DNA of 64,000 bases from Streptacidiphilus pinicola (GTDB taxonomy: Bacteria > Actinomycetota > Actinomycetes > Streptomycetales > Streptomycetaceae): positions 1 through 64,000 of the forward strand of contig NZ_QKYN01000075.1 of assembly GCF_003258295.1 (NCBI RefSeq). Reading direction: 5' to 3'. Below the pieces are notes generated by a model. The model ran no database searches, was not told the origin of the DNA, and worked only from the letters and a program-made list of their open reading frames with translations. Numbering within the stretch: position 1 is the first letter of the stretch; each line of letters begins with the position of its first letter. The translations under genes were made by a program, and so were the position numbers. This document shows, in pieces, positions 16,265 through 26,354 of this stretch.

Positions 16265-17611
16265 ATGCCTGCGCCCGACACCTCCGCCTTCGGCCCCGCG
16301 TTCCTCTGGGGGGCGGCCACCTCCGCCTACCAGATCGAGGGAGCCGTGGCCGAGGACGGCCGGTCCCCGTCCATCTGGGACACCTTCTGCCGGGTGCCCG
16401 GCGCCGTCGCGGGCGGCGACACCGGCGACGTGGCCACCGACAGCTACCGCCGCTGGCGCGAGGACATCGAGCTGATGCGGCTGCTGGGCCTGACCACCTA
16501 CCGCTTCTCGCTGGCCTGGCCGCGGATCCTGCCCGACGGCACCGGCGCGGTGAACCGGGCCGGGCTGGACCACTACGACCGCTTCGTCGACGGCCTGCTG
16601 GAGGCAGGCATCCGCCCCAACGCCACGCTCTACCACTGGGACCTGCCCCAGGCCCTCCAGGACCGCGGCGGCTGGCCCGCGCGGGAGACGGCGGAGGCCT
16701 TCGCGGAGTACGCGGCGATCGTCGGCGCGCGCCTCGGTGACCGGGTCACCGACTGGGCGACCCTGAACGAGCCGCTGTGCAGCGCCTGGATCGGCCATCT
16801 GGAGGGCAAGATGGCGCCCGGCCTGACGGATCTCACCGCGGCCGTGCGCGCCTCCTTCCACCTGCACCTCGGTCACGGCCTCGCGGCCCAGGCGCTGCGC
16901 GCCGCCGCGCCGGGCGCGATCCGCGTCGGCATCACCAACAACCTCAGCCCGATCGAGCCGGCCTCGGACACCGAGGCGGATCTCGCGGCGGCCCGCCGCG
17001 CGGACGGGCACATCAACCGGTGGTGGCTGGACCCGATCTTCGGCCTCGGCTACCCCGAGGACATGCTCGCCCTCTACGGCGTCGAACTGCCGGCGCAGGA
17101 CCAGGACCTGAAGACCATCGCGCAGCCGCTGGACTGGCTGGGCGTCAACTACTACTTCCGCCAGATCGTGGCGGACGACCCCGGCAACCCCGTCCCCGGC
17201 TTCCGCCAACTCCCCGGCCCGGGGCCGAAAACGGCCATGCCGTGGGAGGTCCACGCCCCGGGCCTGGAGCAGTTGCTGCTGCGCGTCACCCACGAGTACG
17301 GCGCGCGGGACCTGATGGTGACCGAGAACGGCGCGGCCTACGAGGACGTCCCGGGCTCCGACGGCCGCGTCGACGACGTCGACCGCGCGGCGTACCTGGA
17401 ACAGCACGTCGCGGCGTGCGCCCGCGCGGCGGCAGCGGGCGCGCCGGTCTCGGCGTTCTACTACTGGTCCCTGCTGGACAACTTCGAGTGGGCCTACGGC
17501 TACGCGAAGCGCTTCGGCCTGGTCCACGTCGACTACGCCACCCAGCGCCGCACGATCAAGACCAGCGGCCACCGCTACGCCCAGATCATCCGCGCACACG
17601 CGCGCCGTTAG
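16265..17611 (+). CDS. GH1 beta-glucosidase
   Basis: A 448-residue family 1 glycoside hydrolase without a signal peptide, so it acts inside the cell. The N-terminal signature [15 protein letters not shown] is present. The acid/base glutamate is in TLNEP (about residue 167) and the nucleophile in VTENG (about residue 354); the C-terminal [19 protein letters not shown] is also typical. It ends the ABC importer operon, so it most likely hydrolyses the imported disaccharide, for example cellobiose or another beta-glucoside, to glucose. AGGAG lies just upstream of the ATG. Confidence 0.93.
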   Translation: MPAPDTSAFGPAFLWGAATSAYQIEGAVAEDGRSPSIWDTFCRVPGAVAGGDTGDVATDSYRRWREDIELMRLLGLTTYRFSLAWPRILPDGTGAVNRAGLDHYDRFVDGLLEAGIRPNATLYHWDLPQALQDRGGWPARETAEAFAEYAAIVGARLGDRVTDWATLNEPLCSAWIGHLEGKMAPGLTDLTAAVRASFHLHLGHGLAAQALRAAAPGAIRVGITNNLSPIEPASDTEADLAAARRADGHINRWWLDPIFGLGYPEDMLALYGVELPAQDQDLKTIAQPLDWLGVNYYFRQIVADDPGNPVPGFRQLPGPGPKTAMPWEVHAPGLEQLLLRVTHEYGARDLMVTENGAAYEDVPGSDGRVDDVDRAAYLEQHVAACARAAAAGAPVSAFYYWSLLDNFEWAYGYAKRFGLVHVDYATQRRTIKTSGHRYAQIIRAHARR

Positions 17612-17612
17612 C

Positions 17613-17762
17613 GGCGCGAGGCTCTGCGCGAGCAACCACGGTGTGCGGATGGCCCTGCGCATTGAGGACCATCCGCTCGTGGGTGGCTTGTCGCGCCCAC
17701 GCTGGGGGCACCTCCCGCCCGAAGGGTGGGGGAGGAGCCGCATATCAGCAGAGCCTCGCGCC
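17613..17762. repeat. 150-bp intergenic element bounded by 15-bp inverted repeats
   Basis: GGCGCGAGGCTCTGC (17613-17627) is the exact reverse complement of GCAGAGCCTCGCGCC (17748-17762). Inside are a second inverted pair, GCGGATGG/CCATCCGC, and a strong hairpin of the form CCTCCCGCCC-GAAG-GGGTGGGGGAGG. It fills the space between the convergent beta-glucosidase and secreted-protein genes. It may simply be a large bidirectional terminator, or a small non-coding palindromic element. Confidence 0.45.
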
Positions 17763-17772
17763 CCTGACAGGC

Positions 17773-18258
17773 TCAGGTTCCGGCCACGGCGTTCGCGGGC
17801 TTCGGGAGGGGCCAGACGAAGTGGGCCGGCATGCCGGGCGGGCGGGCGCCCGGGTAGTCGAGCGTCAGCCGGGAGAAGCGCTGCTCGCCCGGGTGGCCCG
17901 TCCACGGGACCGGCTCGTCGAGGCGCACGTCGACCGGGTAGCCGTGGAAGTGGCCCACCGCGCAGTACGGCGTGCAGTCGTTGGCCTGGTCGGTCGCCTT
18001 CGCCGTCGCGGAGTCGGCCGACCACGTCGACCACTGCACGCCGGTCAGGTAGTTGTTGCCGTCGCCGCAGGCCAGCATGTACGTCCCCGGCCGCGTCTGC
18101 GGCGCGCCCGCGCAGTCCAGCAGGACCGACGTCGAGGTGCTCGACGCGGAAGCAGCGGACTGGTGCGCGCCGGAGGTCGTGGACGTGGTCGCGGTCGCGG
18201 CGGGGACGAGGGTGGCCCCGCCCGCCAGAAGGATCGCTGCCAGTTTCAGTAGTGCCAT
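17773..18258 (-). CDS. Small secreted protein of unknown function
   Basis: 161 residues with a signal peptide (MALLKLAAILLAGGATLVPA). The mature part has four cysteines in the pattern LLDCAG, YMLACGDGNNYLTG and NDCTPYCAVGHFHGYPVDV, likely two disulfides. Related secreted proteins with an NDCTPxCAxG core are common in streptomycetes but have no assigned function. It is convergent with the GH1 gene. Confidence 0.75.
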   Translation of the reverse strand: MALLKLAAILLAGGATLVPAATATTSTTSGAHQSAASASSTSTSVLLDCAGAPQTRPGTYMLACGDGNNYLTGVQWSTWSADSATAKATDQANDCTPYCAVGHFHGYPVDVRLDEPVPWTGHPGEQRFSRLTLDYPGARPPGMPAHFVWPLPKPANAVAGT

Positions 18259-18456
18259 TCGCGCGCTCCCCTGCGGCTCTCGGGTAGGCCCAAGGCTACG
18301 TGCACGCTCCCGGATCCGGCTACCCCAACACGGTCGAAAAGCTCCGATACCGGATATCCTCAGGTCAGACAGGCGTTCCCTGTCACATCGGCTGGTTCGA
18401 CGTAGGGGCAGAAGGCGCCGCAGGGAGCGGCGACCGGAGAACGAAGGAGCAGGACG

Positions 18457-18786
18457 ATGCGCTACCTGATGACGGCCCGCAACACCGAGACCACCCCCGC
18501 GCCGGACGAGAAGCTCTTCGTCGAGATGGCCGCGTTCGTCGAGGAGATGACCGCCGCCGGTGTCCTGCTGGCGACCGGCGGGCTCGCCCAGGAGGGCGTG
18601 CGGCTGGTCTCCCGGGGCGACGAGCTGACCGTGACCGACGGCCCGTTCGCGGAGACCAAGGAGGCGGTGGTCGGCTTCGCGCTGGTGGAGGTCGACTCCA
18701 AGGAGCAGGCGATCGAGCTGGCCCGGCGCTTCCGCCGGATCGTGGGCGACGGCGAGAGCCTCGTCCAGCAGATCTTCGGACCGTGA
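18457..18786 (+). CDS. YCII-related DGPF-domain protein
   Basis: A 109-residue protein with the YCII/DGPF fold: MRYLMTARN at the start, the diagnostic VTDGPFAETKEAVVGF at about residues 65-80, and a C-terminal helix. AAGGAG precedes the ATG. Its stop overlaps the GTG of the following sigma factor gene (GTGA). DGPF proteins and group ECF42 sigma factors are a known conserved pair in actinobacteria; the biochemical role of DGPF proteins is not settled. The 198-base upstream gap contains the inverted repeat GACAGG-N5-CCTGTC at 18368-18384. Confidence 0.9.
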   Translation: MRYLMTARNTETTPAPDEKLFVEMAAFVEEMTAAGVLLATGGLAQEGVRLVSRGDELTVTDGPFAETKEAVVGFALVEVDSKEQAIELARRFRRIVGDGESLVQQIFGP

Positions 18787-20885
18787 CCGGGCCGACGGGT
18801 GCGCGGGGCGGCGGCGACGCGGCCGCCCCGGCGCCGGACCGCAGCCCCCCGGCCCCCGGCCCGTCCGGCCGGGACACGCCCGACGTGCACGCGGTCGTGT
18901 CGGCCGTGTGGCGGCTGGAGTCGGCGCGGATCACCGCCGCGCTGGTGCGGATCGTGCGGGACGTGGGCGCGGCCGAGGAGCTGGCGCAGGACGCCCTGGT
19001 GGCCGCACTCGAGCAGTGGCCGGCCACCGGCGTCCCGGCCAACCCGGCCGCCTGGCTTACCACGATCGCCAAACGGCGCGCGGTGGACCGGATCCGCCGC
19101 GCCGAACGCGAGGAACGCAAACACGCGGAACTCGCCCGGGAGTTGGCTGAGCCCATGCATGCGGCCGCCGAGCCGGCCCCGGGCGACGACACCGACGAGT
19201 CGGCCGACGTGCTGCGCCTGCTGCTGCTCACCTGCCACCCGGCCCTGCCCACACAGGCGCGGATCGCGCTGACGCTGCGGCTGCTGGGCGGCCTCACGCC
19301 GGAGGAGATCGCGCGAGCGCTGCTGCTGGACACGACGACGGTCACCCGCCGGATCGCCGAGGGCAAGCGCGTCCTCGCGGACCAGCGCGTCGACTTCACC
19401 GGCAGACCCGCGCCCGAGGAACTGCGCGAACGGATCGGCGCCGCCCTCGAGGTGATCTACCTGGTCTTCAACGAGGGCTACGCGGCCACCTCCGGCGAGG
19501 ACCTGATCCGGCCCGACCTCTGCCTGACCGCGCTCCGGCTGGGCCGGCTGCTGGCCCGGCTCGCCCCGCTGGAGCCGGAGGCGCACGCGCTGGTCGCGCT
19601 GATGGAGTTGCAGGCCTCCCGGCAGGCCGCCCGGACCGGCCCCGACGGGGAGCCGGTCCCGCTGCACGAGCAGAACCGGGGTCGCTGGGATCCGCTGCTG
19701 ATCCGCCGCGGCTTCGAGGCGATGCTGCGCGCCCGTGACCTGCTCGCCGGCGCACGCCCCGGGCCGCCCGGCCCGTATCTGCTGCAGGCCGCGATCGCCG
19801 TCTGCCACGCCCAGGCGCGCACGGCCGAGGAGACCGACTGGGCGCAGATCGCCGCCCTCTACCAGGCGTTGGCCCATCTGCTGCCGACACCCGTGGTGCA
19901 GCTCAACCGGGCCGTGGCGGTGGGGCGGGCCGAGGGCCCGCAGGCCGGGCTGGACCTGGTCGACGCGCTGCATCCGGACCCCACGCTGCAGGACAGCCAT
20001 CTGCTGCCGAGCGTCCGCGCCGACCTGCTGCTGCGGCTGGGCCGCAGGGCCGAGGCGCAGGCGGAGTTCCGCCGCGCGGCCGGGCTGGCCCGCAACGAGG
20101 CCGAACGCGCCTTCCTGTTGCGCCGCGCCGCAGCACTCGGCATCGCGGTCACCGGACCGGATTTGGGCGCGGCGGCGGAGGCCTTCCTCGCCGAGGCCGC
20201 CCTGGACGCGTCCAGCCGCCGCTCCTACGCGCAGACGCTCCGCCGCCTGCGGGCCGGTCTCGGCGAGACCGCGCCGCTCGGCGCGGTGACGGCGGACCAG
20301 GTGGTGCGGGTGTTCGCCACGGCCTGGGGTGACGCGGCGGCCGCGACCTGGAACCGGCACCGCGCCGCGCTGCGCTCCTTCGCCGCCTGGGCCGGACACG
20401 AGGAGCTGGCCGCCGGTCTGCCGCGCCGCCCGGCCGCCTCACCCGCCGCCCGCCCGGCCCCGCCGCCCCGTCGTGACCTGCGCTCGCTGCTGCGCGATCC
20501 GGGCGTGCCGGCCCGTGACCGCGCGCTGTGGCGGGTGCTGCACGAGTCCGGCGCCACGGTCGCCGCGGTGCTGGCGCTGGGCGTCGAGGATCTGGACCTG
20601 GCGCACGACCGTGCGCGCAGCGGCGCGGTCTTCGTCTGCTGGCACCCCGAAACGACGCCCCTGGTCGCCGAGTTGGCCGCCGAGCGGGAGCGTGGCCCGC
20701 TCTTCCTCAGCGCCCGCCGCCCGGCGCCCGCCCGCACTCCGGCCGATGGCGCTGACCTGTGCCCGCGGACCGGCCGCCGCCGGCTCTCCTACGAGCGCGC
20801 GGAGTACCTGTTCAAGCACGCCACCCGCGAACTCGACCCCGCCGGTGCGGGGTTCACCCTGCGCACGCTGCGGGCCGGAATGTGA
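18783..20885 (+). CDS. ECF42-type sigma factor fused to a degenerate tyrosine recombinase
   Basis: 700 residues from GTG 18783, overlapping the DGPF gene by four bases. Residues 35-105 are sigma region 2 (LAQDALVAALEQWP), 140-200 region 4 (LTPEEIARALLLDTTTVTRR), and 210-450 the helical extension typical of ECF42 (YLVFNEGYAATSGEDLIRPD). Such proteins normally end near residue 450. Here the frame continues: 463-540 resembles the recombinase core-binding domain (SSRRSYAQTLRRLRAGLG) and 575-700 the catalytic fold (WRVLHESGATVAAVLALGVE; RRLSYERAEYLFKHATREL). The first catalytic Arg is Thr592, the HxxR box reads RTLR, and the protein stops there without the tyrosine. The recombinase part is inactive, if made; a DNA-binding role is a guess. 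Confidence 0.85.
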   Translation: MTGPTGARGGGDAAAPAPDRSPPAPGPSGRDTPDVHAVVSAVWRLESARITAALVRIVRDVGAAEELAQDALVAALEQWPATGVPANPAAWLTTIAKRRAVDRIRRAEREERKHAELARELAEPMHAAAEPAPGDDTDESADVLRLLLLTCHPALPTQARIALTLRLLGGLTPEEIARALLLDTTTVTRRIAEGKRVLADQRVDFTGRPAPEELRERIGAALEVIYLVFNEGYAATSGEDLIRPDLCLTALRLGRLLARLAPLEPEAHALVALMELQASRQAARTGPDGEPVPLHEQNRGRWDPLLIRRGFEAMLRARDLLAGARPGPPGPYLLQAAIAVCHAQARTAEETDWAQIAALYQALAHLLPTPVVQLNRAVAVGRAEGPQAGLDLVDALHPDPTLQDSHLLPSVRADLLLRLGRRAEAQAEFRRAAGLARNEAERAFLLRRAAALGIAVTGPDLGAAAEAFLAEAALDASSRRSYAQTLRRLRAGLGETAPLGAVTADQVVRVFATAWGDAAAATWNRHRAALRSFAAWAGHEELAAGLPRRPAASPAARPAPPPRRDLRSLLRDPGVPARDRALWRVLHESGATVAAVLALGVEDLDLAHDRARSGAVFVCWHPETTPLVAELAAERERGPLFLSARRPAPARTPADGADLCPRTGRRRLSYERAEYLFKHATRELDPAGAGFTLRTLRAGM

Positions 20886-20892
20886 CGGCACG

Positions 20893-21246
20893 TCATACGT
20901 GCAGCGGCTCCTGCGCCACCAGCGCCACCGTCGCGCCGTGCGCGTCGACGGCGAAGCGCAGCGAGGCGTCGAGCCCGGAGGCGAGCCGGGTGAGCAGGGC
21001 GAGCGTCACGATCACGTCAGCGCCCTCGATGCGTTCCACCATGGTGCGGGACAGGCCGATCCGGGAGGCGAGTTCGGCGACGGAGAGGCCGAGCGCGACG
21101 CGCCGGTCGTGGACGACCCGGGCCAGGGCCATGGTCAGCCGGTGCTCCTGGCGCTCCTGCTCCAGCTCCAGCGACTCGCGGTGTCCGTCCGCGCGGCGGC
21201 GTTCCGCCGGGAGCTTCCAGCGGGTGTGCCCCTTCATCGCGTTCAT
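20893..21246 (-). CDS. HigA-like antitoxin (XRE helix-turn-helix)
   Basis: A 117-residue protein with a helix-turn-helix in its C-terminal half (LGLSVAELASRIGLSRTMVE) and an acidic/basic helical N-terminus that would wrap the toxin. Its ATG shares one base with the stop codon of the toxin gene (TGATG), so translation is coupled and the toxin is encoded first, as in HigBA modules. The frame is open upstream, but the coupled ATG is the natural start. It ends eight bases from the stop of the sigma-recombinase fusion gene on the other strand. Confidence 0.85.
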   Translation of the reverse strand: MNAMKGHTRWKLPAERRRADGHRESLELEQERQEHRLTMALARVVHDRRVALGLSVAELASRIGLSRTMVERIEGADVIVTLALLTRLASGLDASLRFAVDAHGATVALVAQEPLHV

Positions 21247-21641
21247 CACGTGCCACCATCCCCCTCCCGGACGAAGATCCCGTGCGCGGCGGCGTGGGTG
21301 GACTGGCACTCCAGCTTGGCGCGCACCGCGCGCTCGATCTGCGCCTGCTCGTGGGTGCGGGTCTTGCGGAAGACGGTGAGCAGCACGATCCGGCGCTCGT
21401 CCTCGTCGATCCAGTAGGTGACCCTGGTCGCCACACCATCCAGCGACGGCCGCAGCTCGGCGACGCCGTCGCGCAGGGAACGCGCGTACGGCGAGGGCGT
21501 GTCGGGTCCGAGCTCGGCCAGGACCTCGGCGTAGGTCTCGACACGCCGGAACAGCCGCCCGGGCAGCAGCTCAAGCCAGGCCCGGACCTCCGGCTCCAGC
21601 TCGACCGTGTATCCGGCGGCCACGGTCCCCATGGCTCCCAT
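21246..21641 (-). CDS. HigB/RelE-superfamily toxin
   Basis: A 131-residue protein of the phage-derived Gp49/HigB-like family. The core RVTYWIDEDERRIVLLTVFRKTR followed by a helix EQAQIERAVRAKL matches the RelE fold, whose members cleave mRNA on the ribosome. Arg and Lys residues near FRKTR are the likely active-site bases. ATG 21641 is preceded by TACCCT and a six-base gap, so the transcript is probably leaderless. With the adjacent HigA-like protein it forms a type II toxin-antitoxin pair. Confidence 0.85.
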   Translation of the reverse strand: MGAMGTVAAGYTVELEPEVRAWLELLPGRLFRRVETYAEVLAELGPDTPSPYARSLRDGVAELRPSLDGVATRVTYWIDEDERRIVLLTVFRKTRTHEQAQIERAVRAKLECQSTHAAAHGIFVREGDGGT

Positions 21642-21647
21642 AGGGCC

Positions 21648-21653
21648 AGGGTA
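21648..21653 (-). promoter_or_regulatory. -10 box of the toxin-antitoxin operon
   Basis: TACCCT on the minus strand ends six bases before ATG 21641, matching the TANNNT-N6/7-ATG pattern of leaderless genes. Confidence 0.45.
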
Positions 21654-21744
21654 GGTGGCGGCCGTCCGCCCGGCATGTCGGCTGCGCGCCGCACCCGCGC
21701 CGCAATGCCCTTGCGAAATCTTGTAATGGTGTAATCATCGAAGC

Positions 21745-22260
21745 ATGACCAAGAAGAGCACGACCGGGGAGTCCGTCGCCGAGTGGTTCGCGGCGCACCT
21801 GCCCGAGGGATTGTTCGGGGAGACGCCGGAGGTGGTGGTCGACCGTGAGGAGATCACGGTCGTCGGCCCGCTTCCGGCCGACGCGGAGGCTGGCGAGGCG
21901 GCGTCCGTCGACGACGTGGTCGCCGCCTATCGCGAGGACACACGGGCCGCGCGCATGCGGGTGGCCGGCGCCGCCGAGGAGCGCTTCGGCAAGAAGGTGT
22001 CCTGGGGCGTCCGCCACGAGGGCCGCCGGCTGATGTTCACCCACCTCGCCGTCCCGGCGATGACGCGCCTGCGCCAGCCGGAACGCCAGGTGCTGGACAC
22101 CCTCGTCGCCGCGGGCGTCGCCCGCAGCCGCAGCGACGCGCTCGCGTGGTGCGTCCGCCAGGTCGGCGACAACGCCGAGACCTGGCTCGGCGACCTCCGC
22201 GACGCCCTGCGCCACGTCCAGGACGTCCGCCGCCAGGGTCCCGACGGCGGGGCCGCGTAA
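21745..22260 (+). CDS. Conserved hypothetical protein with ribbon-helix-helix-like C-terminus
   Basis: 171 residues, rich in acidic residues in the N-terminal half. The C-terminal segment RLRQPERQVLDTLVAAGVAR, then SRSDALAWCVRQVG, looks like a ribbon-helix-helix or similar small DNA-binding unit (strand, helix, turn with RS, helix). I do not recognise the family. The region just upstream is AT-rich for this genome and holds the direct repeat TGTAAT-N2-TGTAAT (21722-21735), which could be its own operator. Confidence 0.7.
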   Translation: MTKKSTTGESVAEWFAAHLPEGLFGETPEVVVDREEITVVGPLPADAEAGEAASVDDVVAAYREDTRAARMRVAGAAEERFGKKVSWGVRHEGRRLMFTHLAVPAMTRLRQPERQVLDTLVAAGVARSRSDALAWCVRQVGDNAETWLGDLRDALRHVQDVRRQGPDGGAA

Positions 22261-22312
22261 GAGGAGCCGCGCGAGAAGGGCTGCTCGAAGGGCTGAGCGA
22301 GAAGGACTGCGC

Positions 22313-22720
22313 TCAGCCCAGCAGCGCGTAGACCGTCGTGGCCTGGGCCGCCAGCGCGCCGTCCGCCGTCATGGCGACGTCCGCGAAGGCCAGGCTGCGG
22401 CCCAGCTTGCTGAGCCGCGCGGTCACCAGCACGTCCGCGCCCACGACCGGGCGCTGGAAGGACGTGGAGAGCTGGACCGTCGTCATCGGGACGAAGCCGC
22501 CGCGGGCCGAGGCGACGGCGATCACCGTCGCCGTGTCGGCCGCGGCCATCAGCGCCTGGCCGGAGAGCGCGCCGCCCTCGCGGGCGAGGCGCGTGGACCA
22601 GGGCAGGCGCAGGACCGCGTGGGCCTCGCCCGCCTCCTCCACCCCGAGGCCGAGATCGAGCACCCAGGGGGCGAAGTTCTCGGCGAGCAGCTTCTCGGCC
22701 TGGTCCACGGTGATCGGCAT
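22313..22720 (-). CDS. PaaI-type hotdog thioesterase
   Basis: A 135-residue single hotdog-fold protein. The segment GGALSGQALMAAADTATVIAV corresponds to the central helix of PaaI thioesterases, which hydrolyse acyl- or aryl-CoA. The usual catalytic Asp/Glu on this helix would be D67 in the AADTA segment. The C-terminal strands VVGADVLVTARLSKLGRSLA are standard. ATG 22720 fits domain length; ATG 22744 is an alternative. The substrate is unknown. Confidence 0.8.
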   Translation of the reverse strand: MPITVDQAEKLLAENFAPWVLDLGLGVEEAGEAHAVLRLPWSTRLAREGGALSGQALMAAADTATVIAVASARGGFVPMTTVQLSTSFQRPVVGADVLVTARLSKLGRSLAFADVAMTADGALAAQATTVYALLG

Positions 22721-22809
22721 GCGCCCAGCATGACGGCTCGTCATCTCGTCACGCCAGTACCGGCGAAGCCGAGCCGGAACGGCCCGACGCGACAGCGCGT
22801 TCCTCCTGC

Positions 22810-23151
22810 ATGGCTCTCGGCTTGCTGATCACGTCCGCGCTGGTGGCCGTTCCGCTGTTCTTCGCGGCGCTGCGCCATGTGATCGTCCACTACGGCCACC
22901 CCCGTCGGCTCGCCCGCCGCTTCGCCGCCAAAGACGCGCGCAGACCGGGAGGCAGCGCGGGCGGCTTCGGCATCATGGCCGCGGAGGAGCTGCAGGCCTT
23001 CTTCAACGGCAACAAGCGCGTCCAGTTGGAGCACAAGCAGGAGCAGCTCACGCTGCGCGACGACGACCACGCCTCCGGGGCGCCGCCACGGACCGGGGTC
23101 GACCTGGAGCGCGGCACCGCCGTCCTGCGGCTGCCGCCGAGGAAGCCGTAG
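22810..23151 (+). CDS. DUF6191 family small membrane-anchored protein
   Basis: 113 residues: one N-terminal transmembrane segment (LGLLITSALVAVPLFFAAL), then a charged cytoplasmic part ending with NKRVQLEHKQEQLTLRDDD and GAPPRTGVDLERGTAVLRL. This ending, with GAPP followed by VDL, is characteristic of DUF6191 proteins that are widespread in streptomycetes. The function is unknown. No clear ribosome site precedes the ATG. Confidence 0.75.
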   Translation: MALGLLITSALVAVPLFFAALRHVIVHYGHPRRLARRFAAKDARRPGGSAGGFGIMAAEELQAFFNGNKRVQLEHKQEQLTLRDDDHASGAPPRTGVDLERGTAVLRLPPRKP

Positions 23152-23164
23152 GCGGAAGCATGTA

Positions 23165-23178
23165 TCTTGATGTCGAGA
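23165..23178. promoter_or_regulatory. Imperfect palindrome upstream of isocitrate dehydrogenase
   Basis: TCTTGATGTCGAGA, with six-base arms differing at one position, lies 42-55 bases before the GTG start. It is the only symmetric element in this 68-base gap and is a plausible operator. Confidence 0.35.
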
Positions 23179-23198
23179 CGTTCCACACGTGAAGGTAG

Positions 23199-25439
<2,241 letters not shown>

Positions 25440-25455
25440 CGCAGCATCACGCAAC

Positions 25456-25490
25456 GAGGGGCCCCGCGGCACACCACCGCGAGGCCCCTC
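25456..25490 (+). terminator. Terminator of isocitrate dehydrogenase gene
   Basis: GAGGGGCC...GGCCCCTC with an inner CGCGG/CCGCG pair forms a strong hairpin beginning 17 bases after the stop codon. Confidence 0.75.
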
Positions 25491-25554
25491 GCCGTTGTCA
25501 CAGGTCTGGAACAAGCCGCCGCGGCACGGTCGCCGGTCGGGCAGGATGCTCCGC

Positions 25555-26265
25555 ATGCCTACCGTCAACGACTATGACGTCCTCGCCGAGGGGTACGATG
25601 CCGCGAACGAGTCCGGCCTGGCGAACGCCTACTACGAGCGGCCCGCGACGCTGGCCCTGGCCGGGGAGGTGACCGGCCGCCAGATCCTCGACGCAGGCTG
25701 CGGCTCCGGCCCGCTCCTCGCCGAACTCCGGGACCGCGGCGCCGTCGTGACCGGCGTCGACGCCAGTGCCGGGATGCTGGGGCTGGCCCGGCGGCGGCTC
25801 GGCGACACGGTGGAGCTGCGGGTGGCGGACCTTCGGGACCCCCTCCCCTTCGGCGACGGGATGTTCGACGACGTCGTCGCCTCCCTGGTGCTGCACTACC
25901 TGGAGGACTGGGGACCGACGCTGGCGGAGTTCCGCCGGGTGCTGACGCCCGGCGGCCGGCTGATCGTGTCCGTCGACCACCCCTTCGCCATCTTCGCGAT
26001 GCACCGTATGAGCGGGAACAGGGTCGACTACCAGGCGACCTACCAGTGGTCGGAGGAGTGGACCATGGGCGGCCGGACCGTCCCCATGAGCTTCTGGAAC
26101 CGGCCGCTGCGCGCGATGACGGACGCCTTCACCGCGGCCGGCTTCCGCATCTCCGTGATCAGCGAACCCCACCCCGTCGAGGCGGCCCGGGACCTGTTCC
26201 CCGAGGAGTTCGAGGCCCTGTCGACGGCGCCGAGCTTTCTCTTCTTCGTCCTCACGGTGGACTGA
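25555..26265 (+). CDS. Class I SAM-dependent methyltransferase
   Basis: A 236-residue methyltransferase. Motif I is [19 protein letters not shown] at about residues 44-62, the acidic end of strand 2 is VTGVDAS, and post-motif residues [19 protein letters not shown] and [17 protein letters not shown] follow the UbiE/type 11 pattern. The substrate is unknown. ATG 25555 with AGGA upstream is preferred over in-frame starts at 25546 and 25495. It is 90 bases from the following helical-repeat gene and may or may not share its transcript. Confidence 0.88.
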   Translation: MPTVNDYDVLAEGYDAANESGLANAYYERPATLALAGEVTGRQILDAGCGSGPLLAELRDRGAVVTGVDASAGMLGLARRRLGDTVELRVADLRDPLPFGDGMFDDVVASLVLHYLEDWGPTLAEFRRVLTPGGRLIVSVDHPFAIFAMHRMSGNRVDYQATYQWSEEWTMGGRTVPMSFWNRPLRAMTDAFTAAGFRISVISEPHPVEAARDLFPEEFEALSTAPSFLFFVLTVD

Positions 26266-26354
26266 CGCACGCGCGGACGGGTCGGCCACGACCCTGTCGG
26301 CGCCACGTGATAGGAACTCCCGCGACGGACGAGACCGAGGGGGGTCCACGCACG

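Noticed and set aside
17773-18258. Longer plus-strand frames across the small secreted protein gene
   Set aside because: The minus-strand product has a signal peptide and paired cysteines; the plus-strand frames have neither.
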